Below are positions 1 to 5,845 of a stretch of 7,527 nt of DNA, piece after piece. Made by a program: the position numbers and the translations under genes. The notes below the pieces were generated by a model. The model did not search any database, was not told the origin of the DNA, and saw only the letters and a program-made list of their open reading frames with translations. This stretch comes from Candidatus Kapaibacterium sp. (GTDB lineage: Bacteria > Bacteroidota > Ignavibacteria > Kapaibacteriales > UBA2268). The stretch is from positions 1-7,527 of the forward strand of contig JAQIDA010000159.1 of the NCBI GenBank assembly GCA_027858275.1, written 5' to 3'. Positions within the stretch are counted from its first letter, which is position 1, and the number at the start of each line of letters is the position of its first letter.

Positions 1-93
1 GTTAACATCAGTATCGCTTGGTTTCGAGCTGTCGTCCTCGCAAGCGACAAAAACCAAAAAGGCGGCTAAAATCAATGATAATTTCCTAAACAT
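1..93 (-). CDS. Putative lipoprotein, N-terminal fragment (runs off the left edge)
   Basis: Only the first 31 codons are inside the window. The translation starts MFRKLSLILAAFLVFVAC and continues EDDSSKPSDTD. It has a basic n-region (Arg3, Lys4), a hydrophobic core and a Cys at residue 18 preceded by FVA, which resembles a type II (lipoprotein) signal peptide. An acidic, Ser-rich linker follows, as is usual just after the lipidated Cys. GGAGAG lies a few bases upstream of the ATG and is a plausible ribosome binding site. The gene is downstream of ftsZ on the same strand but separated from it by a strong terminator, so it is probably transcribed from its own promoter (candidate at 156-184). 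The mature domain is outside the window, so no function can be given. The lipoprotein call is fairly secure; -3 Phe is a less common lipobox residue. Confidence 0.75.
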   Translation of the reverse strand, partial: MFRKLSLILAAFLVFVACEDDSSKPSDTDVN

Positions 94-155
94 AACTCTC
101 CAGAAATGAATATAAGATTTGTTGTTTTTCAATATACGGAACTTTTTCGAATCAG

Positions 156-184
156 CAAAAATATCCGGATTAGTACTTCACAAA
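156..184 (-). promoter_or_regulatory. Candidate Bacteroidota-type promoter for the left-edge lipoprotein gene
   Basis: Read on the minus strand, TTTG (184-181) is followed after 17 nt by TATTTTTG (163-156), an exact match to the -7 consensus TAnnTTTG. The spacing is about 2 nt shorter than the usual value near 19. Transcription would begin near position 150 and give a leader of roughly 55 nt before the ATG at 93. The surrounding DNA is A+T rich, so a chance match is possible. Confidence 0.4.
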
Positions 185-298
185 ACAAGTTGTTCAAGCT
201 TTATTTTTATCTACAGGCATCGGGTGATTAAATAGAGATTAGTTCTCATTCCGGCACGAATAATGCGTTGTATATATTGGGGAGATCCGCACAAATAA

Positions 299-330
299 AA
301 ACCGCGGATAATGCTGATTATCCGCGGTTT
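299..330 (-). terminator. Rho-independent terminator after ftsZ
   Basis: There is a perfect 14-bp stem (299-312 pairing with 317-330) around the 4-nt loop 313-316, with a G+C-rich middle (CCGCGG). On the minus strand it is followed by TTTTATTTG. It lies about 40 nt after the ftsZ stop codon and should end the ftsQAZ transcript. On the plus strand the T-run after the stem is short, so termination is mainly in the minus direction. Confidence 0.9.
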
Positions 331-368
331 GTATCAAATGTTGTCGTGCAATTTTCAGGAATAAGAAT

Positions 369-1700
369 TTAGTCCATCATCTTGCGGAGGAAGGTCGGTT
401 TTTCGTATGAGTTCGGATTACTTTCCGATTTTTCGGGAGTTTTGTTCCCTCTCAAAGTTTCAATTCTGCTTACAGTTACACCCGGCGCATCTGTACCAAT
501 CGGGCGTCTTAAAACTGCCGGTTCGTCAAATTCTTTTAACTGTTTTTCACCGCGAGGACATGCCGCAAGTTCATGCGCAGCTCTCAATGTGTTGACTGCA
601 GCAGGCTGTGTGGCTGAATTGTTGTTTTGGTCAAAAGACGGATTCATCATTGTGTTCGGTTTACGGAAAATATGCGGAATTTCCTGATTGAAAGGATGTT
701 CTTCCTGCGCAGAAATCTGAGCTGTTTTTTCAGCATTGTTTTCATTTTTTTCGAATCCGGTGGCAACAACCGTAACTACCAGTTCATCTGTAGGTTCGTC
801 TCTGAATACAACGCCGTGAATGATACTAACACCTTCTCCGGCAGCTGCCGAAACGGTTGACAGAACTTCATCAACTTCATGGAATCCGAGGTCTTCATCA
901 GCAATAATATTAACTAACGCTGACTGAGCTCCGGAAATAGAAACGCCGTCAAGCATAGGAGCGTTCAAAGCATTTTTAGTAGCTTCAACCGCACGGTTTT
1001 CCCCTTCTGCGGATCCGATTCCCATTAATGCCATTCCTGATTCTTTCATTACGGTTCTGACATCAGCAAAATCGACGTTGACCATACCATGAAGCGTGAT
1101 CATATCAGCAATTCCGCGAGTGGCATTATGCAAAATTTCGTCCACCATTTTGAAGGCTTCGTGAAATTTCATATTTCGTTCGGTTACTTCCATTAACTTG
1201 TTGTTGGGGATGACAATTATCGCGTCGATATACTCCTTCAATTCAGCTATACCTGTATTAGCGTATGCAATTTTTTTAGGTCCTTCCCATTTAAAAGGTT
1301 CTGTAACAATCGCTACCACAAGAGCATCAAGCTCTTTGCCGATTCTTGCAATTACGGGCGCGCCGCCTGTACCTGTACCGCCACCCATTCCGGCCGTGAC
1401 AAATATCATGTCACTACCTTCCAAAATCTCTTTGATTTCTTTTTCGCTTTCTTCAGTAGCTTTCTTACCGACTTCGGGTTTAGCTCCCGCTCCCTTGCCT
1501 CCTGTTGTCATCTCTCCAATTTGAAGAGTAACAGCTGCATTACTGTGGTCAAGCGCCTGCTTGTCTGTGTTAATAGCAATCAGATCAACTCCTGTAAGAC
1601 CATTGGCAATCATATTATTGACAGCATTGCCCCCGCAACCGCCAACACCGATGACTCTGATTTTTGCTCCGTCATTTTGTTGCTTATCAAGCTCAATCAT
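369..1700 (-). CDS. ftsZ: Cell division protein FtsZ
   Basis: FtsZ is the tubulin-like GTPase that polymerises at midcell into the Z-ring and recruits the divisome. The 443-residue product has the full set of family features. The N-terminal nucleotide-binding region contains GVGGCGGNAVNNM (residues 18-30). The tubulin signature GGGTGTG is at 106-112. The synergy (T7) loop NVDFADV at 208-214 supplies the two catalytic Asp residues (210 and 213). The globular core ends near residue 317. A variable, Asn/Gln-rich linker follows, and then the conserved C-terminal peptide ending PTFLRKMMD, which normally binds FtsA. The chosen ATG follows GAGGAG (1708-1713) by seven bases, a strong ribosome binding site. 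The gene starts 65 nt after ftsA and is followed by a strong terminator, so it is the last gene of ftsQAZ. Nothing is truncated or missing. Confidence 0.98.
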   Translation of the reverse strand: MIELDKQQNDGAKIRVIGVGGCGGNAVNNMIANGLTGVDLIAINTDKQALDHSNAAVTLQIGEMTTGGKGAGAKPEVGKKATEESEKEIKEILEGSDMIFVTAGMGGGTGTGGAPVIARIGKELDALVVAIVTEPFKWEGPKKIAYANTGIAELKEYIDAIIVIPNNKLMEVTERNMKFHEAFKMVDEILHNATRGIADMITLHGMVNVDFADVRTVMKESGMALMGIGSAEGENRAVEATKNALNAPMLDGVSISGAQSALVNIIADEDLGFHEVDEVLSTVSAAAGEGVSIIHGVVFRDEPTDELVVTVVATGFEKNENNAEKTAQISAQEEHPFNQEIPHIFRKPNTMMNPSFDQNNNSATQPAAVNTLRAAHELAACPRGEKQLKEFDEPAVLRRPIGTDAPGVTVSRIETLRGNKTPEKSESNPNSYEKPTFLRKMMD

Positions 1701-1765
1701 TAGGGATCTCCTCTTAAATATTACAATGTATAATTTATTTTAAAATTCTTTTTCGACTATAGCTG

Positions 1766-3088
1766 TTAAATGTCATTCAAGAAATTCTTGATGGTTTCAC
1801 CCCATCCTTTTTTCTCTTTCTTTCCGGACTTAGATTTTTCTTTAGATCTTGAACTTTCATCAGATTGATCTTCAACATCAATACCGGCTTCTTTGGCCTT
1901 TTTGACTCCGTACAGCGCGAGACCTACACAAGTGGAGTACATCGGACTTTCAACTTCGGGTGCTAATCCTTGATAAGATATTCCGGAGGGATAACCAATT
2001 TTCACGGGCATTCCGAGAATTTCCGCGGCTACTTCATCAACGCCGGGAATCAATGTCGCTCCGCCGGTAATGACAACGCCTGCTCCCAGTGAACCGCCGT
2101 ATCCGGAACGTCTGATTTCGGCAAGCGCAAACTCAAATATCTCTTCCAATCTCGGTTGAATTATTTTGCACAAGAAGCTCTTGTTGATTTCAATTGGTTT
2201 TCTTCCGCCGATACCGGGGATCATAAACACTTCATCGTTCATAATTGAATTAACAAATCCGTGTCCGTATTCTCTTTTGATTCTTTCGGCCTGTGAGGCA
2301 ATGATACCCAATCCTTTGCGGATATCATCAGTAACTTGTTTGCCTGCCACACCGAACACTGATGTAAATCTTATGACATTTGCTTCAAAAATTGCTATAT
2401 CAGTCGTACCGCCTCCTATATCAATCAGGCCGACACCGACTTCTTTTTCTTCTTCATTGAGCACGGCGTGGCTGCATGCCAATGGTTCAAGAACAATGTC
2501 CTTGACTTTAATACCGTTTCGCTCTACACATTTGTAAAGATTTTGGATAGCAGTGGATAAGCCTGTCACTACATGAACATTTGCTTCCATACGTACACCG
2601 CTCATGCCTATAGGGGCAGTAATTCCGTCTTGACCGTCGATAATAAATTCCTGAGGAATGACATGTAAGATACTCCTTTCGGGCGGCAATTTGATATTGC
2701 GGCTTTCTTTGATTATCCGATCGACATCTTCTTGTATAATTTCTCTGTTGTTGTTCGATATACCGATGATCCCTCTGGACTGAAAAGCTTCAATATGGTC
2801 GCCCGCAATACCGACAACGACTTCTTCAATAGTAATTCCGGCTTGCTGTTCAGCCTGCTCAATTACTTTTTTGATAGTCTTAACTGTTTTATCAATATTA
2901 ACAACGACTCCGCGATTCAAGCCCTCACTGTCTGTGATCCCGATACCTAATATATTTAGGTTGTCGCTATCTTCATCATAAGAAGCAATCAGCGCGCATA
3001 CTTTTGAAGTTCCGATATCCAGACCAACCGTGATTCTTGGTTCAACTCCGTTTTCGCTTTCGTTTGATGCTGTTGGTAGTGTTGCCAT
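1766..3088 (-). CDS. ftsA: Cell division protein FtsA
   Basis: FtsA is the actin-like ATPase that binds the FtsZ tail and anchors the Z-ring to the inner face of the cytoplasmic membrane. The 440-residue protein shows the actin-fold ATP-binding motifs in order: phosphate 1 (VGLDIGTSKVCALI, 21-34), phosphate 2 (LIDIGGGTTDIAIF, 221-234) and the adenosine motif (GAGVVITGGATLIPG, 336-350). The SHS2/1C subdomain, typical of FtsA and absent from MreB, fits between the first two, roughly residues 85-165. After residue 400 there is a charged, Ser/Lys-rich linker, and the protein ends in the amphipathic stretch GWGETIKNFLNDI, which is the expected membrane-targeting helix. GGAAGA lies about ten bases before the ATG. 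ftsQ ends only 36 nt upstream, so the two genes are probably cotranscribed. Confidence 0.97.
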   Translation of the reverse strand: MATLPTASNESENGVEPRITVGLDIGTSKVCALIASYDEDSDNLNILGIGITDSEGLNRGVVVNIDKTVKTIKKVIEQAEQQAGITIEEVVVGIAGDHIEAFQSRGIIGISNNNREIIQEDVDRIIKESRNIKLPPERSILHVIPQEFIIDGQDGITAPIGMSGVRMEANVHVVTGLSTAIQNLYKCVERNGIKVKDIVLEPLACSHAVLNEEEKEVGVGLIDIGGGTTDIAIFEANVIRFTSVFGVAGKQVTDDIRKGLGIIASQAERIKREYGHGFVNSIMNDEVFMIPGIGGRKPIEINKSFLCKIIQPRLEEIFEFALAEIRRSGYGGSLGAGVVITGGATLIPGVDEVAAEILGMPVKIGYPSGISYQGLAPEVESPMYSTCVGLALYGVKKAKEAGIDVEDQSDESSRSKEKSKSGKKEKKGWGETIKNFLNDI

Positions 3089-3124
3089 GATCTTGTTTTC
3101 TTCCGCTGTTAATTATATTTATAT

Positions 3125-3928
3125 TTATATTCTTTTTCTTCTTGTATTGACTACGAGTTGTCCGTCCCATCTCAGGTCAATATATCTTATGTTATAGACT
3201 TTATCGTTAGGCTGCTTATTTACCCAATAGCTGTAGAAGAGGTCTATCTTTCCTGAAATATTCTCAGCCGCTCCGATATATATTTTTATGGCTACATCAG
3301 AAGTTTTGAGTGTATAACTCAAGCTTTCCTTATCCCAAAGTATCTCAGAAACAAGTTTTGAGACTGCTCCGTTCTTGCTTTCTTTTAATTCGCTTAATAT
3401 TTCCAAAGCTCCTTTGACTGCAGACAGATCCTCTCTGCCTCTTATCGTCATATTCCTAAACAGAATCAAATCTTGCTGCCCGGGAATAAATCTGAACGGA
3501 AGAATTATGCCGTCCTCATCAACATAGCTGCTGATACCGTTATCAATAACGATATACGCAACCGGTTTTCTTTCTTCAATTTCAATCAGCAATTCGTTAG
3601 TGCTGTTGGTCATCGCGAACGATTTTTTCACATAGGGATGAGCCTCGGCTGTCTTCTGTATTTCAAGCAGGCTGACGGACTCTTTGGGCATAGTATATAA
3701 GGAGGAATCAAGTAGGGAGATGATTTCTTCAGGCATAACCACGGAATTGCCGCTTAGGCGTACCACACCTATTAACTGATTGGAAGTCCAACCGTTAGCG
3801 AATAAACCGAGACATGCAATAATTAAGAATACTCCGACCAACAGTATTATTTGTCTTTTCCCCGTACTGTTAGTTATTCCCTCTTCTGTGCCGCTCTCGT
3901 GTTTTTTGAATATTTTGCTAAAATTCAA
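3125..3928 (-). CDS. ftsQ: Cell division protein FtsQ/DivIB (POTRA domain)
   Basis: FtsQ is a single-pass membrane protein that links early and late divisome proteins through its periplasmic domain. After a short basic N-terminus (NFSKIFKKHESG) there is one strong membrane segment (IILLVGVFLIIACLGLFA). A POTRA-like domain follows, with VVRLSGNSVVMPEEI and LLIEIEERKPVAYI as its recognisable ends, and then a C-terminal beta domain with YIDLRWDGQLVV near the end. The frame is open to ATGs at 3979 and 3973, but neither has a Shine-Dalgarno sequence. The TTG at 3928 has GAAGG (3936-3940) seven bases upstream and gives 267 residues with a typical short cytoplasmic tail, so I chose it; a start at 3979 would add 17 residues. 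FtsQ sequences diverge strongly, so the call rests on architecture and on the position directly before ftsA and ftsZ. Confidence 0.9.
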   Translation of the reverse strand: MNFSKIFKKHESGTEEGITNSTGKRQIILLVGVFLIIACLGLFANGWTSNQLIGVVRLSGNSVVMPEEIISLLDSSLYTMPKESVSLLEIQKTAEAHPYVKKSFAMTNSTNELLIEIEERKPVAYIVIDNGISSYVDEDGIILPFRFIPGQQDLILFRNMTIRGREDLSAVKGALEILSELKESKNGAVSKLVSEILWDKESLSYTLKTSDVAIKIYIGAAENISGKIDLFYSYWVNKQPNDKVYNIRYIDLRWDGQLVVNTRRKRI

Positions 3929-3959
3929 GAACACGCCTTCATTCGTCCAAAAACGAAAT

Positions 3960-3968
3960 TGTGGATAA
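3960..3968 (+). promoter_or_regulatory. Perfect DnaA-box sequence at the ftsQ 5' end
   Basis: TGTGGATAA is the exact complement of the classical DnaA box TTATCCACA. It lies about 30 nt upstream of the favoured TTG start of ftsQ, or within codons 4-7 if translation starts at 3979. It has the same orientation as the two relaxed boxes at 4534 and 4554. A single 9-mer can arise by chance; the cluster makes binding more plausible, but nothing proves it. Confidence 0.35.
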
Positions 3969-4018
3969 ACCATGAGCATACCGAGCCGGATAGTGTTATG
4001 CTGCTTACTATCTGCCCG

Positions 4019-4039
4019 ATACCGTAATAGTCACGGTAT
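4019..4039. promoter_or_regulatory. Small inverted repeat in the ftsQ leader
   Basis: ATACCGT (4019-4025) and ACGGTAT (4033-4039) form a perfect 7-bp dyad around a 7-nt spacer, in the interval between the candidate promoter and the ftsQ start. No U-tract follows on the minus strand, so it is not an intrinsic terminator. It could be an operator or an RNA hairpin in the leader. The function is unknown. Confidence 0.3.
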
Positions 4040-4131
4040 AACTATAATTCACCCTATTTTCAAAAACATTTTCGATAAAAATTTCGGTAAGAAGCCTCTC
4101 TTTCTGCTGCGAAAAGAGATTTCTATTCATG

Positions 4132-4162
4132 CAAAAGTACATACTTTTATAGAATAATCAAA
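4132..4162 (-). promoter_or_regulatory. Candidate Bacteroidota-type promoter of ftsQAZ
   Basis: On the minus strand TTTG (4162-4159) is followed, exactly 19 nt later, by TACTTTTG (4139-4132). Both elements match the Bacteroidota primary sigma-factor pattern (-33 TTTG, -7 TAnnTTTG), and the spacing is right. Transcription would start near 4125, leaving a 5' leader of about 200 nt before the TTG start of ftsQ. The A+T-rich context raises the chance-match rate, but the exact spacing is encouraging. Confidence 0.5.
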
Positions 4163-4533
4163 ATTCAATTTATTTTCAATTAGGACGCATTCATATTTTG
4201 TTCATAATTGTTTATCATGTTATGCTATATAGATTTAACGATAATCTGATGATTTTCGATATTTTGCAACTATTCACTTACGGAAATATCATATTATTAT
4301 TTTAAAGATACTTACGATTACTTAATTAATATTTTGTAATTCAAATTAATTTTGCAACTGCTTATATATTATTTTATATTCATATATTATTCATCATTAT
4401 GTAATAAGTCTGTAAGATTTGAACTGTCGAAAGTTGTTCTCCCCAAACCCTGATGGATACTGAAGATACAAGGATAACAATCATGATGTCTTATTTTTTC
4501 AGTAGTTTCGAAACATCAGAGACAGAGCGATTG

Positions 4534-4562
4534 TGTGGAAAACTTTTTATGAATGTGGAAAA
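4534..4562 (+). promoter_or_regulatory. Pair of DnaA-box-like direct repeats
   Basis: TGTGGAAAA occurs at 4534-4542 and again at 4554-4562. Its complement TTTTCCACA fits the relaxed DnaA-box consensus TTWTNCACA. The two copies are in the same orientation and 20 nt apart start to start, about two helical turns, and each is followed by a run rich in T, so a roughly 20-nt unit is repeated. Two phased boxes beside a strongly A+T-rich tract resemble a DnaA binding platform. This is inference from motif and spacing only. Confidence 0.4.
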
Positions 4563-4616
4563 CATTTTTTATTAATTATTGATTCCACGTTTTAATCAAT
4601 GGGGGAACTTGTACTA

Positions 4617-5405
4617 TCACAAACAGGCTAAATATCCGCCGTCTATGGGTATGTTTATACCGGTGATGTACGATGAAGACTCGGAAGCGAGGAACAATGC
4701 AGCCGCGGCAAGCTCCTCCGGTTTGCCCAATCGGCCGGCAGGAATTCCGCAAACGATCTCATTGGTGATTTCTTCGTAGGTTTTTCCGCTTTCCGCAGCG
4801 CGATGTCTGAAGAATGACTCAAGTCTGCCGGTGAGTGTATATCCGGGCAACAAATTGTTGACAGTAATCCCGAATCCGGCAAGTTCGCGGGACAGGGTTT
4901 TTGACCAACTCGCCATGGCACCCCTGATTGTATTTGAGCAGCCGAGATTATCAACGGGCTGCTTCGCCCCTATTGATATGATATTGATTATGCGACCAAA
5001 TTGCTTTTGTTTCATATTTGGGATCAACATCTGTGTCAGGAGTTGGCTCATGACAACATGACTGTCGAATGCTTTTCTGAGATTATTAGAAGTCTCATCT
5101 AAAATCGGCCCGGGAGCCGGACCGCCTGTATTATTAATGAGGATATCAAAATTGGGAGAGTCTCCGTATATTGATTCAATGGCTTTAACGGCAGCTTCGG
5201 GATTGCTGAAATCCGCAGATACAAATGAATGGCAAGCTTTGCCGTGAGCAGGAAGGCTTTCAACTACGTTTTTCAAAGTATCGCGATTTCGAGCGAACAG
5301 ATGCACTTCGGCGCCTGCCTCAGCAAAACATTCTGCGATTGCCAGTCCTATCCCCTGAGTGCTTCCGCAGACTAATGCCTTTTTGCCTGATAAACTTAGA
5401 TTCAT
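4617..5405 (-). CDS. SDR-family oxidoreductase-like protein with non-canonical active site
   Basis: This 262-residue protein has the short-chain dehydrogenase/reductase fold. It has a glycine-rich nucleotide-binding motif (CGSTQGIG, 13-20), the NNTGG structural motif (91-95), the strand with Ser144 (INIISIG), NNLLPGYT after strand six, and the C-terminal GINIPIDGGYL. By alignment to the usual Ser-Tyr-x-x-x-Lys spacing, the catalytic Tyr position is Ser157 and the Lys position is Arg161 (SNTIRGAMASWSK). This S-N-x-x-R pattern is known in a subgroup related to FabG-like beta-ketoacyl-ACP reductases that lacks the normal tetrad (CDD calls it BKR_like_SDR_like). The substrate is unknown and ordinary SDR chemistry should not be assumed. 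I chose the ATG at 5405 because GGAG lies nine bases upstream; an in-frame start at 5444 would only add a poor leader. The gene appears monocistronic and has no pathway neighbours. Confidence 0.9.
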   Translation of the reverse strand: MNLSLSGKKALVCGSTQGIGLAIAECFAEAGAEVHLFARNRDTLKNVVESLPAHGKACHSFVSADFSNPEAAVKAIESIYGDSPNFDILINNTGGPAPGPILDETSNNLRKAFDSHVVMSQLLTQMLIPNMKQKQFGRIINIISIGAKQPVDNLGCSNTIRGAMASWSKTLSRELAGFGITVNNLLPGYTLTGRLESFFRHRAAESGKTYEEITNEIVCGIPAGRLGKPEELAAAALFLASESSSYITGINIPIDGGYLACL

Positions 5406-5471
5406 TATTTTAAGCTCCGCTTGTTTAAGATATAATAAGATCACGAAATTCTTGGGATAATATTTAAGGCT

Positions 5472-5582
5472 GAACAGGATTTTGAGGATTTTCAGGATGA
5501 AGAGGATTGAAGATGAACGGCTAATTTCTCGAATTTCAAAATCTTAATCCTCTTAATCATTCCAATCCGTTAAATCCTGTTC
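5472..5582. repeat. Long imperfect hairpin built from 9-nt modules
   Basis: In the left arm AGGAT recurs every 9 nt, at 5476, 5485, 5494 and 5503. In the right arm ATCCT or a one-base variant recurs every 9 nt, at 5547, 5556, 5565 and 5574. The two arms are symmetric about position 5527, so each module faces its complement. The outermost 11 bp (5472-5482 with 5572-5582) pair perfectly and the inner modules pair with mismatches. The element sits between the SDR start codon and the tRNA promoter and encodes no plausible protein. Its modular design suggests a dispersed repeat family, but the copy number cannot be judged from one window. Confidence 0.7.
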
Positions 5583-5613
5583 GAAATTTTCTTTTCATTT
5601 TAGAAAAAAACAT

Positions 5614-5644
5614 TTTGCCGGTAGTAATATTTATCCTATTTTTG
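5614..5644 (+). promoter_or_regulatory. Candidate promoter of the tRNA-Ser gene
   Basis: TTTG (5614-5617) is followed after exactly 19 nt by TATTTTTG (5637-5644), matching the Bacteroidota -33/-7 pattern. Transcription would start near 5650, about 15 nt before the mature tRNA end. A classical reading is also possible (TTGCCG, 16 nt, TATTTT). Placement directly before an unambiguous RNA gene on the same strand makes this the best-supported promoter in the window. Confidence 0.6.
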
Positions 5645-5664
5645 TATTCGTCAATTATAGCAAG

Positions 5665-5747
5665 GGAGGACTCGCATAATTGGTATTGCAGCGGTCTTGA
5701 AAACCGCCGGGCGCAAGCCTGTGGGGGTTCGAGTCCCTCGTCCTCCG
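5665..5747 (+). tRNA. tRNA-Ser (anticodon UGA)
   Basis: All parts of a class II tRNA fold are present. The acceptor stem GGAGGAC (5665-5671) pairs with GTCCTCC (5740-5746), and the discriminator base is G5747. The D arm has a 3-bp GCA/TGC stem with GG in the loop. The anticodon stem is GCGGT/ACCGC around loop CTTGAAA, giving anticodon TGA at 5698-5700, which reads UCA and related serine codons. A long variable arm (CGGGC-GCAA-GCCTG) is typical of tRNA-Ser. The T loop is TTCGAGT on a 5-bp stem with one G-T pair. The 3' CCA is not encoded (CAA follows the discriminator), so it must be added after transcription. tRNA-Sec is excluded because its anticodon would be TCA. Confidence 0.97.
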
Positions 5748-5751
5748 CAAG

Positions 5752-5786
5752 AAAAAGCCGCGTGAACTGTGTTCATGCGGCTTTTT
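5752..5786. terminator. Bidirectional intrinsic terminator between tRNA-Ser and the yjdF-like gene
   Basis: A 16-bp stem (5752-5767 with 5771-5786, one G-T pair) closes a 3-nt loop, with GCCGC in the stem and A5 at one end and T5 at the other. On the plus strand it begins five bases after the tRNA and ends in TTTTT. On the minus strand it also ends in TTTTT and lies about 60 nt after the stop codon of the convergent membrane-protein gene. It should serve both transcripts. Confidence 0.9.
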
Positions 5787-5845
5787 GGGTTTGATGCCGG
5801 CTTGTGGATTATAGGTGAATTGTGGTACTTCGCTTTTCTTCTGCC

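Larger units (their letters stand above)
3980..4616. other. Long A+T-rich intergenic region upstream of ftsQAZ
   Basis: No convincing gene is seen in these 637 bases. The core from about 4140 to 4420 is extremely A+T rich, with many runs of TTAAT and TATATT. The repeated string ATTTTGCAACT occurs at 4261-4271 and again ending near 4359. The region holds a candidate ftsQ promoter (4132-4162), a small inverted repeat (4019-4039) and two DnaA-box-like sites (4534-4562). A 7-bp inverted repeat at 4578-4600 follows the SDR gene but lacks a T-tract. The length and composition stand out against the short gaps inside ftsQAZ. The region could be an elaborate control region, a replication-origin-like element, or simply decayed sequence. 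Confidence 0.6.

Noticed and set aside
1198..1524. A 108-codon plus-strand frame opposite ftsZ
   Set aside because: It is antisense to the strongly conserved GTP-binding region of ftsZ; its Pro/Ile-rich composition is the mirror of that code.
4347..4354. Plus-strand TAATTTTG as a promoter -7 element
   Set aside because: No TTTG lies at the required distance upstream and no plus-strand gene follows.
4453..4575. A 40-codon plus-strand reading frame in the spacer before ftsQ
   Set aside because: It has no ribosome binding site, no recognisable domain, and overlaps the repeated DnaA-box-like sites; A+T-rich DNA readily gives such frames.
4578..4600. ATTGATT / AATCAAT hairpin after the SDR gene as a terminator
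   Set aside because: The stem is only 7 bp, all A+T apart from one pair, has a 9-nt loop and no T-tract on either side.
4655..4954. A 99-codon minus-strand frame inside the SDR gene
   Set aside because: It overlaps the well-supported SDR coding frame in another phase and resembles no protein.
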